Shown here piece by piece: positions 21,414-32,298 of a stretch of 64,000 bases of DNA. Where the stretch lies: NCBI GenBank assembly GCA_951799425.1, contig OX637409.1:22102501-22166500 (forward strand), in the 5' to 3' direction. Below the pieces are notes generated by a model that saw nothing but the letters and a program-made list of their open reading frames with translations, was not told the DNA's origin and searched no databases. The position numbers and the translations under genes are program-made. The stretch is from Ilex aquifolium (lineage: Eukaryota; Streptophyta; Magnoliopsida; Aquifoliales; Aquifoliaceae). Positions within the stretch are counted from its first letter, which is position 1, and every line of letters begins with the position of its first letter.

Positions 21414-22385
21414 GGTTAGGTTTCTGCTTTTGCTTGAGCTTCATAAGCACTTTGACTATAAAAACATTAAGAAACTAGTTAAAACATTAGGCATTGATTA
21501 GTGCCTCGACATGGGCGGAGAAGTGCCTCTTCATGCGGAGGACATTGTGCCTTCACGTGAGACATTGACACTTTCCTGGAAGTAATACAATAGCAATATA
21601 AGTTTGAGAATTTAATTTTCACACCTATTAAATTATATGTTGAAAAATATTATTTAAGTCTAATTTAGAGACTAATCTGAGAACTTAATTCAATACAATT
21701 CTTGAATTGAAGTGAGTTCTATCTGACATTAGAATTTATAACTAATCCAATTTTTTTGGACTAAGGCATGCACATACAACTAATCCATTGATTGTATTGA
21801 ATTATATCCATGATTAATTAGGTATCCATGACTAATGCAGATCTGCCTTCTCGATTGTCTTCTCAGATTGCTTTTCAACTAGCAGAGGACTGTTCACCTA
21901 ACCTGAAGCCGTCTCATCAATATGGCAGCAGAACAGTTCAGCATTTCTTTGGCAGTGGACTCAGTTGGCATATTCCAAGCAAATTGCATTGGATAGGATT
22001 ATTTTAGGAAATTTGTTTTCTAGAATATTTTAATATTTCCATATAATAGCATGCATTAGAATTTTTTAATTCCTTATTGCAATGTAATTAGATTGCATCG
22101 AGGGGTGTCCCCCTTAATTATGTGTAATTTAATTTTTAATCAATAAAGTATTATTATGTTGAAAAAAAAATGCAAAAAAAAAAAAAAAAATTTAGATTCC
22201 TATAGTATTGTTCTTATATATTATAGTTATTAAATTAGTGGTAGATCTTGAAAATTAATTTAATAATCAAAACACATTATGAATCTAAATTATATCTTTA
22301 AATAAGTATAAGTAGTATGGTACCTAGCAACTACATGGGTTTAGATTTGTATATTTCGGAAGTTTGGAATTTTCCCCACGGTGGT
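21414..22385. repeat. Second copy of the DUF247-type flank block, next to the BAHD promoter
   Basis: From about 21500 the sequence follows 14757-15265 in order (CTCTTCATG, ACATTGTGCCTTCACGTGA, ACAATAGCAATATAAGTTTGA, TAGCAACTACATGGG, GGAATTTTCCCCA). About 345 bp at 21840-22188 has no counterpart in the other copy and is annotated separately. The BAHD upstream region is only about 85 bp before this block begins, so its promoter may lie within duplicated DNA. Confidence 0.55.
21840..22188 (+). mobile_element. Poly(A)-tailed insertion inside the flank block
   Basis: Absent from the paralogous block at 15050. It ends AATAAAGTATTATTATGTTG and then two A tracts (9 and 17 A), as an RNA-derived insertion would, with a polyadenylation signal AATAAA near 22143. 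The body (CAGATCTGCC...GGCAGTGGACTCAG) matches no gene I recognise. A clear target duplication was not found. It could be a truncated retroposon or a short processed transcript. Confidence 0.45.
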
Positions 22386-23521
22386 TTAAAGAAATTCTAT
22401 TCGTTCATTATAGATCTGTATGCACCTATTTAATTTTAGTGCACAAATTTAGTACATAAAAAATTATCAAAGTGAAAACCATGTATTGATGATATGTCAA
22501 TTTGGATTCATAATAAATGATTTGTCATCAGGTAGGCTATCATCCTGTACACCCTATTTGTGATGGAGCCAAGCTTGGGCCTAGGGGACCCATGGGCTAC
22601 CATCCTATACACCCGGGCAGTAATGGAGCCAAGTTTAACAATTGATGCAAAAAGTTAGCAATTTAAATAGTTAATGATGCAACGACGTCAATTTAATAAT
22701 CAAAGTGATAAAATCCAATCAGGATAATAATTTAAGAGGACAAAATATAATTTCTTCAAACATGATATATAGGACCCAATGTTACGAACTGTATGTATGT
22801 AAGAGATATGCATCCACTCTATCTCATTTTGTTCAGATTTTTACATGTCGTATCAGCATGGTACAATTTAGTTGTACCAAGTGATTATATAATGAAATTA
22901 AATTGAAAATTTTTATTTTTATCAATGGATTTATAATCATCTTGCATGTAATTGATTTGACAAATTTCAACTAATTTTTTTGATTTTTTGAAAATGAACT
23001 AATACTATAATTCATGGAAGTTATTTTCATAGGTTCATACAATAAAATATTTGATAATAACAATTGCTCATTGAATGACTCCATTAAATAAAACTTTCTG
23101 ATTACGCCACTATTCTGCCACTCTCAGAATAAAATTCTAGCTCCATCCCTGCACCCGAGTATTTTTTATTATTCAGAAAACACAACACTCAATGGCCTAC
23201 ACGAGAGTCTCCAAACATCCAATGAGAATACAAAACCCTCATTGATGACAACAAATTGAAACATAATAAGCCCCACCCACGTCTCCAGTGAACCAAATGC
23301 TCATTTTATGTGCTGTTTCAGGCTGTAGCCAAGATGCATGTTGTAATCATGCAAGGATAATAGTATTCAATTTTATACAAAGTTTATTGGCGTTAGAAAT
23401 CATAACAAAGTAGCACACAACAGATTCTATAAAATTTACGTCACGATTGGTACAATTTCGCTCTCTTTAATCGATGGACCTGTATTTAATATATAACATT
23501 GCAAATAATAATCTATGATAT
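22386..23521. other. Gene-free AT-rich interval left of the CACTA element
   Basis: GGCTACCATCCT.TACACCC occurs twice (about 22542 and 22595). 23430-23480 resembles 16960-17008. No open frame of interest. Confidence 0.4.
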
Positions 23522-23539
23522 CACTACAACAAAAAGCAT

Positions 23540-24655
23540 TTTCTGCGACGATTTTTTTGCGACGATTTTAAATTTGTCGCAAAAAGTTAACTATTAGCGA
23601 CGATTTTATAATTTTGTCGCAAATTTCAATTTTTGGCAATTTTTTGGCGACGTTTTTCAAAATCGTCGCGAATAAACTGTTTACATCAATTAAAAATTTT
23701 TAAAAATAACAATTAAATTGATTTTTCGCGACGTTTTTCAAAATCGTCGCGAATAAACTTTTTACTTCAATTAAAAATTTTTAAAAATAACAATTAAATT
23801 GATTTTTCGCGACGTTTTTCAAAATCGTCGCGAATAAACTTTTTACTTCAATTAAAAATTTTTAAAAATAACAATTAAATTGATTTTTCGCGACGTTTTT
23901 CAAAATCGTCGCGAATAAACTTTTTACATCAATTAAAAATTTCAAAAAATAACAATTAAATTGATTTTTCGCGACGTTTTTAAAAATCGTCGCGAATAAA
24001 CTTTTTACTTCAATTAAAAATTTTTAAAAATAACAATTAAATTGATTTTTCGCGACGTTTTTAAAAATCGTCGCCAATAAACTTTTTACTTCAATTAAAA
24101 ATTTTTAAAAATAACAATTAAATTGATTTTTCGCGACGTTTTTCAAAATCGTCGCGAATAAACTGTTTACATCAATTAAAAATTTTTAAAAATAACAATT
24201 AAATTGATTTTTCGCGACGTTTTTCAAAATCGTCGCCAATAAACTTTTTACTTCAATTAAAATTTTTTTAAAATAACAATTAAATTGATTTTTCGCGACA
24301 TTTTTCAAAATCGTCGCGAATAAACTGTTTACATCAATTAAAAATTTTTAAAAATAACAATTAAATTGATTTTTCGCGACGTTTTTCAAAATCGTCGCCA
24401 ATAAACTTTTTACATTAATTAAAAATTTTTAAAAATAACAATTAAATTGATTTTTCGCGACGTTTTTCAAAATCGTCGCCAATAAACTGTTTACATCAAT
24501 TAAAATTTTTTAAAAATAACAATTAAATTGATTTTTCGCGACGTTTTTCAAAATCGTCGCCAATAAACTGTTTACATCAATTAAAATTTTTTAAAAATAA
24601 CAATTAAATTGTTTTTTCGCGACGTTTTTCAAAATCGTCGCCAATAAACTTTTTA
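23540..24655. repeat. 5' subterminal array: about 12 copies of an 81-bp unit
   Basis: After irregular GCGACGATTTT/TTTGTCGC units (23545-23640), an 81-bp unit repeats: CGCGACGTTTTTCAAAATCG followed by TCGCGAATAAAC, TTTTTACTTCAATTAAA and AACAATTAAATTGATTTTT. Each unit contains an inverted pair CGACG...CGTCG that can form a short hairpin. Copies differ by a few bases (TCGCGAATAA or TCGCCAATAA, CTTTTTAC or CTGTTTAC). The alternating variants suggest amplification in blocks. Confidence 0.9.
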
Positions 24656-24659
24656 CTTC

Positions 24660-25660
24660 AATATCAAATGTTAATTTAATGAAATTGAAAGTCAATTTTG
24701 ATGAAATTACATGTTAATTTGATGAAATGGAATGTCAATTTGATGAAATTGAATGTCAATTTGATAAATCGAATGTTAATTTAATGAAATTGAAAGTCGA
24801 TTTGATGAAATTAAATGTTAATTTGATGAAATTGAATATCCATTTCAGAAATTGAGTGTTAATTGAATGAAATTGAAAGTTTATTTGATTAGTTTAATGT
24901 TAACTTGCTGAATCTGAATGTCAATTTTGTGTTAATTCGATGAATTGAATGTTAATTTTGTTTTAATTTGATAAATTAATTTTTAATTGAATGAAGTTAC
25001 ATGTTAATTTGGTGTTGATTTGATAAATTACATGTTAATTTGATGAAATTGAATGCCAATTGGTCAAATCTGAATGTAAATTTGATGAATTGTGTGTTAA
25101 TTGAATGAAAATTGAAAGTTTATTTGATTAATTTAATGTTAACTAGTTGAATTTGAATGTTAATTTAGTGAATTAAATGCTTAGTAGAAAAAATTGAATG
25201 TTAATTAGAAGAAATTGAGTGTTAATTTCGTGTTAATTTGATTAATTGAATATTAATTTGGTTTTAATTTGATAAATTAAATTTTAATTGAATGAAATTA
25301 CATGTTAATTTGATAAATTACATGTTAATTTGATGAAATTGAATGTTAATTTGATGAAATTGAATGTCAATTTGTTAAATCTGAATGTTAATTTGATAAT
25401 TTGAATGTTAATTTGATGAATTGAGTATTAATTAAATGAAATTGAAAGTTTATTTGATTAGTTTAATGTTAACTAGTTGAATCTGAATGTTAATTTTGTT
25501 TTAATTTGATAAATTAATTTTTAATTGAATGAAGTTACATGTTAATTTGGTGTTGATTTGATAAATTACATGTTAATTTGATGAAATTGAATGCCAATTG
25601 GTCAAATCTGAATGATAATTTAATGAATTGGGTGTTAATTAAATGAATTGAAATGTTTAC
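24660..25660. repeat. Degenerate ATGTTAATTTGATGAAATTGA repeats inside the CACTA element
   Basis: The motif recurs about every 20-22 bp for one kilobase, with larger duplicated blocks: the phrase TTAATTGAATGAAGTTACATG occurs near 24985 and 25525 with matching neighbours. The same motif type is found at 10770-11135. Nothing coding. Confidence 0.75.
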
Positions 25661-25844
25661 TATCTGCGACGTTTTTTGAATTTTGTCGCAAATTTTCTTT
25701 TTTGGCAATTTCATTTGCGACGTTTTTTGAAAAACGTCGCGCAAAATGTGGTTCCCTCCCAATTTATTTTTGGCCCGAAAGATGGCGGGAGTTGAATAAA
25801 ATTATTAATTGCGACGTTTTATAGTCGTCGCGCGCCGAATAAAC

Positions 25845-26252
25845 TGATTTTCTGTCCTTTTTCACTTTCCACGTACCACAAAATCCCAACCGTACATGCC
25901 ATCCCTCAAAACCAATCCCAGCCATTTATTTCAATAACGCAACATCCACCGCAGGATCTCATTAATCCAACGGCCTGAAACAAGCTTCTGGATCATTTTT
26001 TCTCTCCAAACCCTTATACCACTTCTCCTTTCGGGCCGCCTCTCCTAGACTGCTTGTGCCACACTCGTGCTACCACTCTGCATCTCCATTTCTCTCTCTC
26101 TTTTCATTCTCTCAAGGTTCGGATTCACAGATCTCTCTCACCATTCAATGCAACTCCGATCTCTACTATGAGAGATACATTTATATACGTTTTTGTGTGA
26201 TTTGATCTGAATCTGAAATGATTGTGTTTGAAATTGGTGCAGAACCACTGCC
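25845..26252 (+). promoter_or_regulatory. Captured ascorbate peroxidase promoter and leader with a 5'UTR intron
   Basis: The base composition changes sharply at about 25845, from repeat DNA to a mixed C/T-rich sequence that runs into the APX ATG at 26253. A heat-shock-element-like AAGCTTCTGGATC lies at about 25982, and pyrimidine-rich leader DNA (CTCTCTCTC) at 26090-26115. A plausible 5'UTR intron has donor AAG/GTTCGG at 26117 and acceptor GGTGCAG at 26242. Cytosolic APX genes are known to carry a leader intron and heat-shock elements, so the capture probably included a working promoter. Promoter activity here is inference. Confidence 0.55.
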
Positions 26253-26567
26253 ATGGGGAAGTGCTACCCAACTGTGAGCGAGGAGTACAAGATCGCCATC
26301 CAGAAATGCAAGAAGAAACTGAGAGGCTTGATAGCCGAGAAGAACTGTGCTCCTCTCATGCTCCGTCTTGCGTATATTCTCTCTCGATCTCGATCGATCT
26401 CCTCTTATTTACGTAGATTTAGTTAGATTTTAATTAACTTATGGAGGTTGATACTTTGACAATTGTGATGATCTTGTAGGTGGCACTCTGCTGGTACTTT
26501 TGATGTGAAGTCTAAGACCGGAGGTCCGTTCGGAACAATGAGGCACAAGGCTGAGCTGGATGTTAAG
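26253..26567 (+). pseudogene. Captured 5' part of cytosolic ascorbate peroxidase (APX1-like), two exons
   Basis: Exon 26253-26371 and exon 26480-26567 join across a GT-AG intron to encode 69 residues. They start [13 protein letters not shown] and include [17 protein letters not shown] and [15 protein letters not shown], which matches cytosolic ascorbate peroxidase almost residue for residue. APX reduces hydrogen peroxide with ascorbate in the cytosol. The distal active-site residues Arg38, Trp41 and His42 are present at the family positions. The proximal haem ligand His163 and the rest of the enzyme (about 180 residues) are missing. Homology stops after AEL, and the next residues DVK do not belong to APX. 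With no haem-binding half it cannot be an active peroxidase. It lies wholly inside the CACTA element in the plus direction, with its own leader. Confidence 0.93.
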
Positions 26568-29500
26568 GTTTGTGATGTATAATAGATGATTTATAAATTT
26601 TCGTTTAAAATATATTAATTGAGGGTTGATGTTTAGAAAAGTATAAGGTGGAGAAAAGTAGCTCTTATTCTCTACAAGACATATTCTGGTCCATTTTGGA
26701 GGTTTATTAGCAGCAGATTTAATTAACTTAATGAAGAATATTCGGTAATTTTGGTAGTGCGGGTTATTTTAATACTTCTGCTTACTCTAGAATGAAGGTT
26801 ACTTAGCGGTACAGTGATGTCCTTAGGCATGAATGAGTTTTCTCACCTGCTAGTCTGCAAATATGTTACTTCACCGTGAAGCACTCAAGGAGTTCCTTGA
26901 AATTCTTTAGGTACCGTTTGATAACTTCTTTAAAAATATGTCTTGCTTTTTCGAAGTAGCATTTGTTTCGCATAATCACATATGTAATAGGATTTATACA
27001 AATGCATATAAGTTGACATTCAAATACGATGATGCATGTAGATCACTTATATAAAATGGTAATCAACATGTTTCAAAAAAAGGTTACTTAAAAGCAATTC
27101 CAAATGTTATATTAGCTTTAAGCAATTACCTTTTTTGCTAGCCTTCCGCTATAGATTTAACTCTGAATTGAAGGGCCATTTTGCAGCTTTTGTGTTTGGT
27201 GTGATTCTGTGCATTTAGTGGTTTAGTTCAATCCCACAAGACCTCAAGGAGAGTGATTCTTGGCTTATCAATGGATGTGAGGCACCTCAGTGTTCTCTTT
27301 CTTCACATCAATACTCCTTGAATTCTAAGGACTCTGCCACATCAATATCTCTCTCCAAACTCCATCATGCATTTAATTTTCTTGCTTGATTAATCTCTTT
27401 CTCCAGTCTATTTGATAGAAGATGCAGTACATCCAGATTTTGGCCATTCTGATTATGCGGCTATCAAAGGAAGTTTATGAAACTAGTCTGTGGAGACAAA
27501 ATTCTTTAAAGCTAATCGGAGCGAGAAACTAAAGGGTAAGACACTCTCTCCCTTGACTTGCAGCTGTGCTTGACATGTGAACTCTTCTAGTCGAACATAG
27601 TGTGGTAAGTTATAGTACATGCTTTTTCAAAAGGGCCAGTGGGCTACAAATTGCATTCATGCTTAGTTGATGTTTAGGAAACCATCTGTTTCCTTCTATC
27701 TTAAACTTCTATCCCATGTTGGTAGGTTTTTATTTTTTTGCTGACATATAAATTGCGATTAAGTAAAAAGGGAGTACCAAAAAAAATAAAAAAAATTAAG
27801 CACCAAGGCTCGATACACGCTCGAAGGTGAGTACGAATTCATGTTAACAAAGTGTAAATTCCAAAAATAGCAACAAAAAATAGATCATTCCAAAAATAAT
27901 AAAAAAACCCAGAAATTATAGAATTTATTTTCAAACATAAAAATGCTACCTCAACAAGAGACATAAAAGAAATAAAAGAAAGGAGTAAACAAAAAGACTA
28001 ATATATATATAGATAAGTTGGCATGAATACTCTGATTGTAATACTCAAAAAAAAAAAAAAAAGCTAACATTGCACATTTTACTAGTTCATGCACCAGCCA
28101 TCTTATTATATTATATGGTGTCTGAAGGTATACAGATTAAATACATTGCACAATTCCTAAAAATAGATGATTTATAAATTTAAATGGGTAACAATTTCTA
28201 TCTTAACTTACAGGCATACTTTATATGTATGATTTTTTTTCCATCCTTTTATATTATTTTCTTTTAATTTTTTTCCAATATGGTTCCTTGATTTGATAAA
28301 AAAAATAATGGTTCCTTGATATTTTACCTTCAAGATAGAAGATTACTAATTTTTTTAATTGCTTTTTCCATTTCATGTTTCCTTTTGTGAGTAAAATTCT
28401 TATATGTTAATACATGCACCTATGTAGGTATGTTTGGGTGGACTACTGAATGAGTCCTATGTAGAAGCTATAACAACTCAAATGGAGGCTTTGGGGGATA
28501 TGGATCCTAGAATTAAATGCTGGTATATTTTCATGTTAGTGTATATAGAAGTTAGATGACCCGTATCATGGGTTTTTGTTCTATTATTTGTTTAGGTTCA
28601 TTTTACGATTACTTTAGATTCGAGTTGATGTGAGCTTTCTAAGTAGGTTTGATTTCATGAAAATTTAGGTTTAGTTTTCAAATAAGGTTGTGATTACTTT
28701 GGGTTTGATTTTGCTATGGTTTGATTTGATTTGATTTGAATTTTAGGTTTGATTACTTTATTGGAATCTTGAATTGGGGATTGTGAGTTCTTATTTGATT
28801 TTATTTGATGTTACATTGCTTGGTTTCCTTGAAACTCGCAATTGAATTTGAGGTTTATTGATACTCAATTGGATTTTAGTTTGGAGTTATTTTGTTTTTA
28901 TTACTTTTCTTGGGATTGTTTAATTATTTGGGATTGTTCAATTTTGTAGCCACGCGAAATTGGATACCAAAAATTGTGTAGAGAGTGAAGCTGCTTACCC
29001 CACTACATTTGTTGAAATCTCCTCTCATTGCTCGCAAGGTTATGTGCTTCTCTTAGTTGGTTTATTTATAAATCATTTATTTTTAGGAATTTTTTGTTAT
29101 TCCTTTAAGGTACTTGATTTAACATTTGTTTTTGGCATGTGAAAGAAGTTTATGCGTGTAATTGGGTTTAGACTTTAGACAATTTTTTGGGTGCTACAAA
29201 GAGTTTTGAAATTTTCTTTACTTCTTTAACATACACTTTTTTTTCTTTTTCTTGCTTACAATATTGTTTTTGTTTGATTGATAAATTAATTCAATGTTCA
29301 ACTTCTATTTGATGGCACCAATATGATTTTGGGTACTTATTGTTGGTTTACTTGAGTGCTATGTAGTAATAACCTTTCTATTGTTTTATTATTTATTTGG
29401 ACATGTGTTTTATTGATTTCCAACTAAGCAAATGAAAGACGAAGCACATTGTATGTATGCTTTGAAGATGATTACACTAGATTGGTTGTTAAAACATATT

Positions 29501-30389
29501 CAGATTTGTGGGATTTCGTTTAGTGATTTAGTATGTGATTTTTTTTTGGTACGCCACTTTTTTTGCTTTAAACTTGAATTAGTATGTAGTTTTAAAATAA
29601 GTAGTGTTTTAGTTTAATTGCACAATGATTTTGGTTTTCAATCTTTGTTTTTATGCTAACTATGTAGTTTTTTAATTTCAGTTTGATCTTACTAGAAATG
29701 TTTATAATGAACCCTGCGATCGATTGACGTGGATTGGGTGCTTGGAAGCGGTGGTTATAGGTTGGGGCAGCGGTGGAGGTGTGTTTTCTACAAGTGTGAT
29801 GCCTATATGTATCTATCGACAACAACTATGAAAGTGACCCCTCTTGGATGTCAAGTGCATTATATGTTTGCTATGTTTTATTTTGGAGATATGTTTGGTG
29901 GCTTCATGGATTCCATTTAAGTATAAAATTGGGTTATTTGGAGTGGTGATTTTGTGGAAAATAGAGTTGAATTGTGATGATTATTATATATAATTTTGAT
30001 GGTTATATGTTTTGTTTGAATTATGATAATTTTTATGTATGATTATGAACTGTGAATTTTGGTTCTTTGATTGGTTTTGGATTATGTAGTGAGTTGTGAA
30101 TTTTAAAAAAATGATTTGTTTGGTTCATCGAGTAAATTTTTCTTGAGATTGATAATGCGATGGTTTGAGTTGGACAATGATATATATAATGAGATATATA
30201 AGCTCTGTAGACAGGTTAAGATTTTTTTAAGCTCTTACCTTTATAAGAAATTCTATTGAAATTTTTTTAATTAAAACAAATGAGGAAAATTTATTTCAAA
30301 TTGTCGAGTTTTTTTAGGTGGTAAAGTGCCTTTAGGTACGGGTTATTACAAGTTTTTAATAAAGGGTCATTTTAAAAAAAAATGAATTT
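26568..30389 (+). other. CACTA interior: AT-rich DNA with exon-like pieces, no transposase recognised
   Basis: Short stretches bounded by splice-like sites stand out. 28430-28526 follows CACCTATGTAG and reads VCLGGLLNESYVEAITTQ and onward. 28951-29038 follows TTTTGTAG and ends CTCGCAAG/GTTATG. 29680-29830 follows TTTAATTTCAG and reads FDLTRNVYNEPCDRLTWIG. I do not recognise any of these proteins. They may be exons of further captured genes or of a decayed element gene. The rest is T-rich intron-like DNA. Open frames at 28960-29142, 29432-29617 and 29729-29920 are short and unassigned. Confidence 0.4.
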
Positions 30390-31110
30390 TTTTGCGACGA
30401 AATTAAAATCGTCGCAAATTTATTTATTCAATTATTTTTTTGCATTTTTTATTTAAAAAAATTATTTGCGACGTTTTTTTTACGTCGCTAAAATTCATTA
30501 AATTATTATTGTTTTACATTTTTTATTTATGTACAAATCTATTTGCGACGTTTTTTTTTCGTCGCTAAAACTTAATTTAATTATTGTTTTTTTACATTTT
30601 TATTTTTGTAAACAATTATTAGCGACGATTTTTTTTACGTCGCAAAAAATTAATTAAATTATTATGTTTTATTTTTTTAAAAAAAAATTATTCGCGACGA
30701 TTTTGTTTACGTCGCAAAAAATTAATTTAATTATTTTTTTTATTTTTTTTTAAAAATTATTCGCGACGATTTTTTTTACGTCGCAAAAAATTAATTTAAT
30801 TATTTTTTTAAAAAAAATTATTGACGACGATTTTTTTACGTCGCAAAAAATTAATTTAATTATTATTTTTTATTTTGTTACGCTGGTGGGATAGATTTTA
30901 GCTACGTTTTTTTACTTTTAGCGACGAAAAAAAAACGTCGCTAATAATTTTTTTTTGCGATGAAAATAAATTTGCGTCGCAAAAAACTTTCTGCGACGAG
31001 GCTATTGCGACGAACACGCGACGAAAAAAAAACGTCGCAAAAAATAATTTGCGACGATTTTTTTGAATTTAGCGACGAAAAAAATCGTCGCAAAAAACGA
31101 TTTTTGTTGT
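30390..31110. repeat. 3' subterminal repeats of the CACTA element
   Basis: GCGACGATTTTTTT...ACGTCGCAAAAAATTAATTTAATTATT recurs every 60-75 bp about seven times. It is followed by a dense patch of GCGACGAAAAAAA/CGTCGC motifs at 30918-31100 next to the terminal repeat. Each unit is an inverted repeat separated by a T run. The minus-strand frame at 30941-31144 is an accident of these motifs. Confidence 0.85.
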
Positions 31111-31911
31111 AGTGTATGCATATGATGATAAAAGTAATACGCATACATCCTTATAATCTGTTTTGTTAATCAAAACAATTACAAAGCCAACAATTTAGTT
31201 TGGAAGAATGCTTTACACACATGAGAACTAAACCAATTTATAAAGTGTTCATATAACCATTATGTAGGGATCAGATGCATTGCCAAGTTGCTATTTCCGA
31301 CCAAAGGCCTAGTTGTTATTTCCAACTGTTATTGTCTACCCGTTACTACCGCCTACCTGCTACTACCTAGCTACTACTATCAGTCGGCACTAGTCAGGGG
31401 GGGGGGGGTCCTTATACGAACCTACTCGCAACTACTAAGTCTCAACTACTCGGTTAAGGTCCAACCAAAGATTTAGAATCCTAGTCCAACTCTACTCCGA
31501 GTATCAAGGACTAGTGATAAGGCTAACAACACCTCCTAACGAGCAGTGTTATCAGAATCGGACCGGATCGGCCGGTTGAACCGTGAACCGGGACTTAAAA
31601 CGGTCCGGTTCTTTAATTAGACCGCTTAAGGAATCGAACTGTTGGAAAATCGGAAAACCGGCCGGTTTTGGCCAAAACCGGTGAACCGAATATTCCTGAA
31701 ACCGGCCGGTTCAAAGCGTCGGCAACACTTCGTCTTCTCCGTCACAGCCCACTTCATCTTCTCCGTCTCAGCCCACTTCATCTTCTCCATTTTGAACAGC
31801 GACAAACATAGATCTCAAACACCACAGATCTAAAGCACCACAGATCAAGAACACCGCATATCTAGATCTCCTCCTAAGTGTGTAAGCCTTCTTCTTCTCC
31901 TCTCTCTCTCT

Positions 31912-32298
31912 TGTTAGAAAATATATAGAAGGATTACTCACACAACCACTCACAAGGAAATTTCAGCAAACAAGGACTCAAAGGATTTTATTGAATATCA
32001 AATCAACTGACCAATAGCAGTGAGCTTACAATACTCTGTGGACTGACATCAAGTCTTTAAATAGACTCCAGCACTTGCTCTGTTTCACACACGTAGCTCC
32101 ACTTCCTAAAGTTTCTAACAAATAGCATACTTCAACAATGACACTTAATAGAAAACTCCTACATACACTCAACCACTTAGCATTATCACATTATTATAGA
32201 ACTACTAAATAACAGAGACCTAAATAAGTGGAACAAAACAGATAACAATTAAAGACCAAGTCTGCCTTCAAAGCCCACGTGTGAATTACTCTCCAACA
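31912..32298 (-). repeat. Copia 3' LTR (element orientation)
   Basis: 387 bp, TG...CA ends, identical to 36401-36787. The end of the pol frame runs about 50 bp into it. Confidence 0.97.

Larger units (their letters stand above)
23522..31114. mobile_element. CACTA (En/Spm) element, 7,593 bp, non-autonomous, gene-capturing
   Basis: The left end CACTACAACAAAAAGC and the right end TTTTTGTTGTAGTG are inverted copies. The match continues imperfectly to TGCGACGA, giving a terminal repeat of about 30 bp. The 3-bp target duplication is TAT (23519-23521 and 31115-31117), as expected for CACTA. Both ends carry arrays of GCGACG/CGTCGC motifs, the usual place where the element's own DNA-binding protein sits. 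The interior holds an ascorbate peroxidase gene fragment, AT-rich repeats and several exon-like pieces, but I see no TNPD-type transposase or TNPA-type protein, so it would need a partner in trans. Intact ends and an exact duplication suggest a fairly recent insertion. Confidence 0.92.

Noticed and set aside
26222-26416. Plus-strand 64-codon frame over the APX exon
   Set aside because: Wrong frame. The APX frame starts at 26253 and needs the intron at 26372-26479 removed.
30941-31144. Minus-strand frame at the right end of the CACTA element
   Set aside because: Made of subterminal repeats and the terminal inverted repeat; no protein family.
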